From: Aldehydirespirator sp965221185
GTDB taxonomy: Bacteria > Actinomycetota > Acidimicrobiia > Acidimicrobiales > Aldehydirespiratoraceae
Reading direction: 5' to 3'
DNA: 64,000 bases
Assembly (NCBI GenBank): GCA_965221185.1
Contig: OZ244866.1
Coordinates: forward strand, 3,348,001 to 3,412,000
In this document: in pieces, positions 1-7,236 of the stretch
Layout: every line of letters begins with the position of its first letter
How positions within the stretch are numbered: position 1 is the first letter of the stretch
Translations under genes and position numbers: made by a program
The notes under the pieces: generated by a model
The model's input: the letters and a program-made list of their open reading frames with translations, nothing else
Databases searched by the model: none
Told to the model about the DNA's origin: nothing

Positions 1-76
1 GATGCCGAACGCCCATGTCCCTTTCGCCACGCTCCTCGTGCCTTTCATGCTCAATGTATGACATGAACGTGTCAAG

Positions 77-82
77 TACGCT
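77..82 (+). promoter_or_regulatory. -10 element of a leaderless promoter (TetR gene)
   Basis: TACGCT lies 6 nt before the ATG at 89 and no Shine-Dalgarno is visible, so transcription probably starts at or next to the start codon. The same layout recurs at many genes in this window. Confidence 0.4.
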
Positions 83-88
83 TCATCC

Positions 89-691
89 ATGTCCGGACAC
101 AGCCGTCTCACCGCTGACGACTGGGTGGCGGCCGGCCTGAAGGCGCTCGTCGAGAGTGGCGTGGGCGCGGTCAAGATCCTGCCGATGGCTCAAGGGATGG
201 GCGTAACGAGGGGCAGCTTCTACTGGCACTTCAAGAGCCGGGACGACCTGCTCAACCGGTTGCTGGACGCGTGGGAGGCGAGGAACACTGCAGCCATAGT
301 GGAGGCGGCTGCCGCTCCAGGGACGCTGGTGGACAGGTATGTCGCGCTGTCGCGGCTCTGGCTCGGCTGGTCGGACTTCGACCCGCGCCTAGACGTGGCC
401 GTGAGGGACTGGGGCCACAGCGACCCCGCCGTGCTCAAGAGGCTGAAGGCGGCCAACGAGCGGCGGTTGGCCGCCGTCGTGGAGATGATCGAATCCGAAG
501 GCCACGGCTTGGCGATGACACGGCGTCGGGCCCAAACCCTCTACGGCATGCAGATGGGGTGGCACGACGACGGTGAGGCGCCGGCGGACGGCCGTGGCGA
601 ATCGTCCGCGGCCTACTTCGAGATCTTCCTGGGCCGCGCTCCCAGCCCTTCCGAGCGCAAGGCCATCGTGGCCGGCCATCAATCCCCGTAG
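89..691 (+). CDS. TetR/AcrR family transcriptional regulator
   Basis: A 200-residue protein with an N-terminal TetR-type helix-turn-helix (about residues 8-55). The recognition helix region reads GVTRGSFYWHFKSRDDLL, a typical TetR/AcrR signature. The C-terminal ligand-binding part is not recognisable beyond the family, so the effector is unknown. The gene stands alone just before a tRNA gene. The ATG at 89 is preceded by TACGCT at 6 nt, consistent with a leaderless transcript. The regulated genes cannot be told from position, since the next gene downstream is a tRNA and the following CDS runs the other way. Confidence 0.85.
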   Translation: MSGHSRLTADDWVAAGLKALVESGVGAVKILPMAQGMGVTRGSFYWHFKSRDDLLNRLLDAWEARNTAAIVEAAAAPGTLVDRYVALSRLWLGWSDFDPRLDVAVRDWGHSDPAVLKRLKAANERRLAAVVEMIESEGHGLAMTRRRAQTLYGMQMGWHDDGEAPADGRGESSAAYFEIFLGRAPSPSERKAIVAGHQSP

Positions 692-729
692 CCCCTCGCC
701 CTCCGGCGGCGTACACTGGCGAGCCCCCA

Positions 730-804
730 GCGCTCGTAGCTCAATTTGGATAGAGCATCTGACTACGGATCAGAAGGTTGGGGGTTCGAGTCCCTTCGAG
801 CGCG
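730..804 (+). tRNA. tRNA-Arg (anticodon ACG)
   Basis: A full cloverleaf can be drawn. The acceptor stem GCGCTCG (730-736) pairs with CGAGCGC (797-803). The anticodon arm is TCTGA-CTACGGA-TCAGA, giving anticodon ACG (A34 presumably edited to inosine). The T arm has loop TTCGAGT and a five-pair stem with two G-U pairs. The discriminator base is G and CCA is not encoded. Confidence 0.93.
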
Positions 805-833
805 CTAAGAGGCCGAGCCGCTGCCACTAGGTG

Positions 834-2879
834 TCAGTCGTCGCTGGCCATGACCTTGGCCAGCAGGGCGTGGGGCAGCGGCTGGTAGTCGCAATGCTCG
901 GCGCTGAAGGTGCCGGTGCCCCCAGTCATCGAGCGCAGGTCGATCACGTAGCTGAGGATCTCCGATGTGGGCACGCGGGCGCGGATCACGCTGGTGCCCG
1001 CAGTCGAGCCGGGCTCCGTGCCGAACACCTGACCCCGGCGGGAGTTCAGATCGCCGAGCACGTCGCCCTGGTAGGCGTCGGGGACCTCGACGCGGACCTC
1101 GCTGACCGGCTCCAGCACTGCGCTGCCGGCCTGCTCCACCGCCTGCTTGAGGGCGTGGGACCCGGCGATCTTGAAGCTCATCTCCGATGAGTCCACCGAG
1201 TGGAACTTGCCGTCGTAGCACACCGCCCGCAGGTCCACCATCGGGAAGCCGTGCCTGCCTCCGTTGGCCATGGCCTCCGCGATCCCGGCTCCCACCGCGG
1301 GGATCAGGCCCCGGGGGATGGAGCCGCCGGTCACCTCGCTGTCGAACTCGTAGCCGGTGCCCCGCGCCAGCGGCTCAAATCGCACCATGGCCACCGCGAA
1401 CTGCCCGTGGCCGCCGCTCTGCTTCTTGTGCTTGGCCTCCACGTCCGCCGGCCGGGCCAGCGTCTCCAGGTACGCGATCCGCATGCCCTCGATCTCGAAA
1501 TCGATGCCCATGCGCTCCAAGCGGGCCCGCACCACCCGGATGTGGGCCTCGCCGCTGCCCGACAGCACCGTCTGGCGGGTGGTGGCGTCCTGGCGAATGA
1601 CGAGACTGGGATCCTCCACCGCGAAGCGGCGCAGCGCCGAGGCCAGCTTGTCCTCCTGGGCGGGCGCCGAAGCGTGGATGGCCACGCCGTACACCGGTGT
1701 CGGCGGCGGGGTTATGGGAACCGTGAGGGCGGTGTCGTCGGCCAGCGTGTCACCGGTGCGCACGTCGCCGAGCTTGGTGGCGGCCACGATGTCGCCCGCA
1801 GCGGCATGGTCGATCGCGTGGTGCTCGGCGCCGGTGAACAACATCAGGTTGTGGAGCCGGTCCTTGTCGCCCGTGCGGCTGTTCACCAGGGTGTCGTTGG
1901 ACCGAATCGTGCCCGACAGCACCTTCATGAACGAGATCTGCCCCAAGAAGTCGTCGACTTTGGTCTTGAACACCAGAGCCACCGGCGAGCCACCCGCGTC
2001 GATGGCCACCTCTACGGGCTCACCGCCGCGGACCCCCTCGGCCGGGCCCGTCTCGCCCGGCGCCGGGCCGACCCTGCAGATGAAGTCGAGAAGGTGGTCC
2101 ACGCCTATGGGTTTGGCGGCCGAGCCGCACAGCACCGGGAACACGCTGCGATGGTCGACCGCTTCGTGGATCAGCCGCTCCAGCTGTTCCTGGGTGGGCT
2201 CGACCCCCTCCAGGTACTGCTCCAGCAGCTCGTCGTCGCCCTCGACGACTTCCTCCACCAGCTGGATGTGGCTGTCGGACGCGACGTCGGCCAGGTCGTC
2301 GGGGACGGAGGCGGCCGCCGACTGCCCGCTGCTGTAGTCGAGGGCGCCGTCGCCCACGAGATCGGCGATGCCGTGGAACGAGGCCTCCGCGCCGAGCGGG
2401 AGCTCCACCGCCTCCACATGGGCGCCGAAGTGCGACTGCAGGTCGTCCAGAGTGCGCTCGAACGATGAGCGCTCGCGGTCGAGGCCGTTCACGAACACTA
2501 TGCGGGGCACGCCCAACCGTTCGGCGTGGCGCCACATGACCTGGTCCTGGGCTTGGACCCCCGACACGGCGTCCACCACGAACACCGCCAGATCGGCCGC
2601 GTGCATGCCGTTGACGGCCTCGCCCACGAAGTCGGTGTAGCCCGGCGTGTCGATGACGTTGATCCTGTGGTCGCGCCAGTCGAACGACGCCACCGACAGG
2701 CTCAGGCTCTGGTGGCGAGCCTTCTCCTCGGGGTCATAGTCGCAGTGGGCGGTGCCGTCGTCGACACGGCCCATCCGGCCCACCACGCCGGCCCGGTACA
2801 GCATCGCCTCGGCCAGGGTGGTCTTGCCGTTGCCGTTGTGGCCGACGAGGACGACGTTTCTGATGGATTGCGACGACAC
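834..2879 (-). CDS. Elongation factor G-like GTPase (EF-G2 type) with altered G4 motif
   Basis: About 681 residues with the five-domain organisation of the EF-G/EF-2 family: N-terminal GTPase domain, then EF-G domains II to V. The P-loop reads GHNGNGKTT and G3 is DTPGY. The usual G4 NKxD is NGLD here (DNA around 2490 confirms AAC GGC CTC GAC), so the guanine-contacting lysine is replaced by glycine. The open frame extends to a GTG at 2930, but the GTG at 2879 is preceded by a GGAGG motif about 10 nt upstream and is the better start. This resembles the secondary EF-G2 paralogues of actinobacteria, whose role in translation or ribosome stress is not settled. A canonical fusA with rpsL/rpsG is not here. 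Confidence 0.85.
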   Translation of the reverse strand: MSSQSIRNVVLVGHNGNGKTTLAEAMLYRAGVVGRMGRVDDGTAHCDYDPEEKARHQSLSLSVASFDWRDHRINVIDTPGYTDFVGEAVNGMHAADLAVFVVDAVSGVQAQDQVMWRHAERLGVPRIVFVNGLDRERSSFERTLDDLQSHFGAHVEAVELPLGAEASFHGIADLVGDGALDYSSGQSAAASVPDDLADVASDSHIQLVEEVVEGDDELLEQYLEGVEPTQEQLERLIHEAVDHRSVFPVLCGSAAKPIGVDHLLDFICRVGPAPGETGPAEGVRGGEPVEVAIDAGGSPVALVFKTKVDDFLGQISFMKVLSGTIRSNDTLVNSRTGDKDRLHNLMLFTGAEHHAIDHAAAGDIVAATKLGDVRTGDTLADDTALTVPITPPPTPVYGVAIHASAPAQEDKLASALRRFAVEDPSLVIRQDATTRQTVLSGSGEAHIRVVRARLERMGIDFEIEGMRIAYLETLARPADVEAKHKKQSGGHGQFAVAMVRFEPLARGTGYEFDSEVTGGSIPRGLIPAVGAGIAEAMANGGRHGFPMVDLRAVCYDGKFHSVDSSEMSFKIAGSHALKQAVEQAGSAVLEPVSEVRVEVPDAYQGDVLGDLNSRRGQVFGTEPGSTAGTSVIRARVPTSEILSYVIDLRSMTGGTGTFSAEHCDYQPLPHALLAKVMASDD

Positions 2880-2977
2880 GCTGACTGTTCCTCCCTGTGG
2901 GTGGGCTGCGGACGCGAGGGACGCCGACACTAACCGGGCCGCGCCACGAAAGGCCAGCGCGGTCCAGAGGCCGCAGT

Positions 2978-3175
2978 TCAGTCGTCGATGATCTCCACCG
3001 CGTACTCGGGGCAGTTGTCAAAGGCCAGCCGGGCCTTGTCCTCCAGCTCGGCGGGCACCTGGCCGTCGCCGATCTCGAACGCGGTGCCCTCGTCGTCCAC
3101 ATCGAACAGCTCGGGGGCCAACATGTAGCAGCGGTTGTGGCCCTGGCAGGCCTCCTGGTCGACGCGGACCCTCAT
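2978..3175 (-). CDS. Ferredoxin, [3Fe-4S] CX2HX2C...CP type
   Basis: A 65-residue acidic protein with the motif CQGHNRC near residue 10 and NCP near residue 54. This is the pattern of small actinobacterial ferredoxins that usually serve cytochromes P450 and bind a [3Fe-4S] cluster; the residue at the fourth-ligand position is histidine, as in several known members. No P450 lies nearby. It sits 32 nt downstream of the MttB homologue on the same strand, so its partner may be one of the adjacent flavoprotein demethylases. That pairing is inference. Confidence 0.85.
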   Translation of the reverse strand: MRVRVDQEACQGHNRCYMLAPELFDVDDEGTAFEIGDGQVPAELEDKARLAFDNCPEYAVEIIDD

Positions 3176-3207
3176 CGTGCCTCCTTGGTCGAGTGCGTGG
3201 GGGAACT

Positions 3208-4746
3208 CTAGGGCAGCCGGATCGGGAAGGTGGCCCGGATGCGGGCGTCGGCGTCGGCGGGAACGTGGCTGGGATGATGCTCCGCCAGCACCCGCTGGAC
3301 ATGCTCGTGGGCCCGATCGCGGGCATTCTTGCTGCCGGCGTCCATCCAGTTGTCGGGAGTGTCACGGTCGCCGATCACCGGGTAGATGTACTCGCGCTGC
3401 ATCAGCTCCAGCGTCTGGTCAGAACCCAGGAAATGGCCCGGCCCCGACACCACCTCCGCTATCAGCTCTGCGGAGAGCGTCTCGGCGTTGACCTCGATGC
3501 CCCGCACAGTGCGGTTGATCGCCCCGAGCATGTCGTTGTCGATCACCAACGCCTCCAGCGAGCAGCTCAGCAGGCTGGCCAGCATTCCCGCAGATTCGTA
3601 CACGAGGTTGGCGCCGGCGTGGCCGGCCAGAGCCACGTTGAGGCCCTTCTCGTAGCCGGCCTGGTTGTCGGGGATCTTGGAGTCGGCCATGCCCGCGGCC
3701 ACCCCCGAGGGCAGGCCCATCCAGTTGAGGACCTGGGCTGCAGCCGCGTTGAGGATGCCCTCCTCCCCGGAACCGCCGCTCATGGCCCCGGTGCGCAGAT
3801 CCGACACGAACGGCCACATGCCCATCACGCACGGATGGCCCGGGTTGAGCAGGTTCACCGCGGTGAGCGCGGCCAGGCACTCGGCCAGGGCCTGGGCCAG
3901 CGACCCGGCCAGCGCGGCGGGCGAAGTGGCCCCGGCCTGCCCGGCCGACAGCAGGTTGATCGGCATGCCCGTCTCGACCTGGGCCACCATGCACCTCGCC
4001 GACTCCTCCGCGAAGCGCAGGGGCGGCACCACGAAGGTGTTGTTGGCCGCCACGAAGGGCCTCTTGCGGAACTCGCCGGAGCCCCCGAGGGCAATGTCGA
4101 ACATGTCGACTGTCTCATAGACGTGCTCGCGCTCGAACCACGACGTGCCGATGGGCTTGGTGGTGCCGAGCATGGCCGCGAATGCCGTGTTGAGGTCGAG
4201 TTCCCGGGAATCCACCAGGTCGCGGGCCACCACGGTGCGGACGTAGAAGTGGATGTTGTCGAGCGTGTCGACGAGGCGGGCGCAGTCGTATACGTCGCTC
4301 GCGGTGGAGTGGCGGAAAGTGCCGGCCTCGTGGTCGTACATCAGGACTGCCGCGCCGGCCGTGCCGAAGTGCACCCGGTCGCCGCCCACGGTGATGGACC
4401 GGTCGTCGTCGAATCCGTGCCAGACCCATTCCTTGGCCGCAGTGCCGATGGCCCCTTCCACCAGGCTTTTCGGGTAGTGCAGGCGGCCGGCGTCGTCGAC
4501 ATGGCCGCCCGCGGCGGTCACGACGTCGACGAACTCCTCGATGGGCGAGCCCATGCCGAGGTCGGCCAGCAGCGCCAGCGCGGTGTCGTACACCTTCTGC
4601 ATGTCGGCCTCGGCGAGCGGGGCGAACCGTCCGCCGGGCAGGCCGGGACGCACCGGCCGCTCGTCGGCTTCGAGCGGGGCCTGCCGGGCCGCGATCCTCC
4701 CGGCCCGTCCCCCGCCGCGGCGCCGGCCGCCGGTGTCGTCAGCCAT
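3208..4746 (-). CDS. MttB-family (trimethylamine/betaine) methyltransferase, non-pyrrolysine
   Basis: A 512-residue protein of the trimethylamine methyltransferase (MttB) superfamily. The frame has no internal amber codon, so this is a non-pyrrolysine member. Characterised relatives (MtgB and similar) demethylate glycine betaine, proline betaine or carnitine and pass the methyl group to a corrinoid protein. No corrinoid-binding protein or activator is encoded in the window, so either the partner lies elsewhere or the acceptor differs. It follows two dimethylglycine/sarcosine-dehydrogenase-like genes with 18 nt between stop and start, which points to quaternary-amine catabolism. The substrate cannot be read from the sequence. 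Confidence 0.85.
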   Translation of the reverse strand: MADDTGGRRRGGGRAGRIAARQAPLEADERPVRPGLPGGRFAPLAEADMQKVYDTALALLADLGMGSPIEEFVDVVTAAGGHVDDAGRLHYPKSLVEGAIGTAAKEWVWHGFDDDRSITVGGDRVHFGTAGAAVLMYDHEAGTFRHSTASDVYDCARLVDTLDNIHFYVRTVVARDLVDSRELDLNTAFAAMLGTTKPIGTSWFEREHVYETVDMFDIALGGSGEFRKRPFVAANNTFVVPPLRFAEESARCMVAQVETGMPINLLSAGQAGATSPAALAGSLAQALAECLAALTAVNLLNPGHPCVMGMWPFVSDLRTGAMSGGSGEEGILNAAAAQVLNWMGLPSGVAAGMADSKIPDNQAGYEKGLNVALAGHAGANLVYESAGMLASLLSCSLEALVIDNDMLGAINRTVRGIEVNAETLSAELIAEVVSGPGHFLGSDQTLELMQREYIYPVIGDRDTPDNWMDAGSKNARDRAHEHVQRVLAEHHPSHVPADADARIRATFPIRLP

Positions 4747-4764
4747 GGGCTCTCCCCCTTCGTC

Positions 4765-7236
4765 TCAGGCTCGCGGGGCCGTGTTGGCCGGATCGTAGGC
4801 CGGTTCGGCCAGCACTGTGGTGGTGCGGCGCTCCCCCAGCAGGTCGAGCTCGAACGTCGAGCCCGGCGCCTCGAACTCTGGGGCCACATACACGAAGGCC
4901 AGGCTGCGGCCCACGGTGTGGCCCCAAGTGCCGCTGGTGGCGATGCCCATGACGTTGCCGTCGCCGTCGAAGGCAGGCTCGTTGCCCCGCACATCGTTGT
5001 CGGTGGCGTCCACCTCGCAGTACACCAGCACCATCGACAGCGGCTCGGCCTGGTCGCGGCGGGCCACGGTGGCGTCTCGGCCGATGAAGGGCCGGCCGAA
5101 GTCCACGAAGCGCTCAAGGCGGGCCTCGATCGGAGTGATCTCGGTGGTCAGCTCCGAGCCCCACGCCTTGTAGCCCTTCTCGAGGCGCATGACGTTCATG
5201 GCGTAGCTGCCGAAGTGAACCATGCCGTGGGACTCGCCCGCGTCGACCACCGCGTCGTACAACTCGGCCAGGCGATCCATGGCGCAGTGAAGCTCCCAGC
5301 CCAGCTCCCCCACGTAGCTCACCCGCAGTGCCAGGCAAGGCACGCCCGCCACCGTGATCTCGGCCGCGGTCAGCCACCGGAAAGCCTCATTGCTGAGATC
5401 GGCGTCGGTGAGCGGAGCGAGCATGTCGCGGGATCGGGGGCCGGTGATCGCGAGGATGCCGATTGAGTCGGTCACGTCGGTCACGGTCACGGCCTCGCCG
5501 GCACGAACGTGCTGGGTCAGCCAGTCGAGGTCGTGGCTCTGGCCCATGATCGCGGAGGTCAGATAGAAGCGGTCCGGCGCCAAGCGTGCGATGGTCATCT
5601 CGCACTCGATGCCGCCGAGCTCGGTGAGCATGTGCACCAGCCGGATGCCGCCGTCGCGGGCCGGCAGCCGGTTGGCCGACAGGCGGTCGAGCAGGGCGGC
5701 CGCGTCGGCGCCGGCCACCTCGTAGGACGCGAATGCGGTGATGTCGGCGATCCCTACCCGCTCGCGCACGGCCCGCACCTCGGTGCCCACCGGATCGAAG
5801 GCGTTGGACCGGCGGAACGAGTGCCGCTCGCCCGCGCCGTTCGGCGAGAAGTACTGGGGTCGCTCCCAGCCGTACACCTCCTGCCACTGCGCTCCGAGCC
5901 GGTCGAGCCGGTTGTAGATGGGAGACGCCTTCTGGGCCCGGCCCGCGGCCCGGTACTCGCCGGGAAGGCGCACCTGGTACATCTCGTGGTACTCGTCGGT
6001 GGCCTTGGCGATGGCGAAGGACGAACGGGGGCCGGTGTGGTCGCCGAAGCGCCGGGGGTCCATGCTCCGCACGTTGATCTCGGTCTGACCGTGCACCATC
6101 CACTGGGCCAAGTACTTGCCCGCGCCCGGACCCTGAGTGATGCCGATGGAGGCGCCGCTGCAGTGCCAGTAGTTGCGCAGCCCGGGCGCTGGCCCCATCA
6201 GGTACCCGGAGTCGGGGGTGTGGGTGATCGGCCCCGACACAGTCTGCTTGATTCCGGCCTCCATGAAGGCCGGGATGCGCATGGCGGCGTACTCGATGCA
6301 CTCCTCGAGCACATCGTGGTCCTCGCCGGTGAGGTGGAAGTGGAGTCTCCAGTCGATGCCGTCCATGCCGTAGGTGCGGGAGCCGGACATCTCGTAGGGG
6401 CCGATGAGCAGGCCGTCGATCTCACGGCGGTAGTAGCAGGACGCTCTGGGGTCGCGCACCACTGGGGGCTCGAACCCGAGATCGATCATGGCCTGGAGAG
6501 GCTCGGTCACCAGGTACTGGTGAATGACCGACACGATGGGAACGTCGAGGCCGACCATGGCCCCGAGCTGCGGGGCGTAGTGGCCGGCCGCGTTGACCAC
6601 GTGCTCGCAGACGATCCGGTAGCTGTCGTCGCCGTTGGAGCCGCCTGGGCCCGCGCCGTTGGGCGTGACGATGATCTCCCAGCGCCCGTCGGGCAGCTGG
6701 TTCATGTCGGAGACCAGGGTGTGGCGACGGATCTCACAGCCGAGGTTGCGGGCGCCCCGGGCCATGGCGTTGGTGCAGCCCGACGGGTCGGTCCAACCGT
6801 CGTTGGGGGTGTAGAATCCGAGCCTCACGTCGCTGAGGTCCTCCAGCAGGGGATGGCGCTCGCGGATCTCGTCGAGGCCGATCAGGTGGGACTCGATGCC
6901 GACCTGGGTGAGCATGGCATGCACGTAGCGGTGCCAGTCCACCTCGTCGTCGGTGCGGGCCAGCCGGATGGCGCCGCAGCCGTGCCATCCCGCCGACAGC
7001 CCGGTCTCGGCCTCGATGCGGGGGTAGAGCGCCACCGCCTCCTCGTGGACCTTGGCCATGTTCAGGTCGCCGATGAAGTTGGGGATCAGCCCGGCCGCGT
7101 GCCAGGTGGACCCCGAGGTCAACTCGCCCTTCTCCAGCAGGATGGTGTCGGTCCAGCCCTCATGGGCGAGGTAGTACAGCAGGCCCACGCCCATGGCCCC
7201 GCCACCGATGATCACACACCGAGCCTCTTGGGTCAT
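4765..7236 (-). CDS. FAD-dependent demethylating dehydrogenase with GcvT domain (dimethylglycine/sarcosine dehydrogenase family), paralogue 1
   Basis: An 823-residue two-domain protein. The N-terminal D-amino-acid-oxidase-type FAD domain starts with VIIGGGAMG, followed by STWHAAGL. His46 matches the histidine that carries covalent FAD in dimethylglycine and sarcosine dehydrogenases. From about residue 430 a GcvT/aminomethyltransferase-like domain follows, which in the family binds tetrahydrofolate and captures formaldehyde as methylene-THF. The start overlaps the end of the upstream paralogue by 4 nt (ATGA), so the two are probably translationally coupled. An N-methylated amino acid such as dimethylglycine or sarcosine is the likely substrate; exact specificity is unknown. 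Confidence 0.88.
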   Translation of the reverse strand: MTQEARCVIIGGGAMGVGLLYYLAHEGWTDTILLEKGELTSGSTWHAAGLIPNFIGDLNMAKVHEEAVALYPRIEAETGLSAGWHGCGAIRLARTDDEVDWHRYVHAMLTQVGIESHLIGLDEIRERHPLLEDLSDVRLGFYTPNDGWTDPSGCTNAMARGARNLGCEIRRHTLVSDMNQLPDGRWEIIVTPNGAGPGGSNGDDSYRIVCEHVVNAAGHYAPQLGAMVGLDVPIVSVIHQYLVTEPLQAMIDLGFEPPVVRDPRASCYYRREIDGLLIGPYEMSGSRTYGMDGIDWRLHFHLTGEDHDVLEECIEYAAMRIPAFMEAGIKQTVSGPITHTPDSGYLMGPAPGLRNYWHCSGASIGITQGPGAGKYLAQWMVHGQTEINVRSMDPRRFGDHTGPRSSFAIAKATDEYHEMYQVRLPGEYRAAGRAQKASPIYNRLDRLGAQWQEVYGWERPQYFSPNGAGERHSFRRSNAFDPVGTEVRAVRERVGIADITAFASYEVAGADAAALLDRLSANRLPARDGGIRLVHMLTELGGIECEMTIARLAPDRFYLTSAIMGQSHDLDWLTQHVRAGEAVTVTDVTDSIGILAITGPRSRDMLAPLTDADLSNEAFRWLTAAEITVAGVPCLALRVSYVGELGWELHCAMDRLAELYDAVVDAGESHGMVHFGSYAMNVMRLEKGYKAWGSELTTEITPIEARLERFVDFGRPFIGRDATVARRDQAEPLSMVLVYCEVDATDNDVRGNEPAFDGDGNVMGIATSGTWGHTVGRSLAFVYVAPEFEAPGSTFELDLLGERRTTTVLAEPAYDPANTAPRA

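Noticed and set aside
806..819. CTAAGAGGCCGAGC just after the tRNA-Arg gene matches the repeat's right end for 14 nt.
   Set aside because: No core or left end follows, so it is either a tiny remnant or chance; not counted as a copy.
1200..2468. Long plus-strand open frame opposite the EF-G-like gene, and many similar antisense frames elsewhere.
   Set aside because: High GC creates long antisense frames; they lack family motifs and oppose well-supported genes.
3208..4746. Possible pyrrolysine-containing trimethylamine methyltransferase.
   Set aside because: The frame is continuous without an in-frame amber codon and no pyl genes are present.
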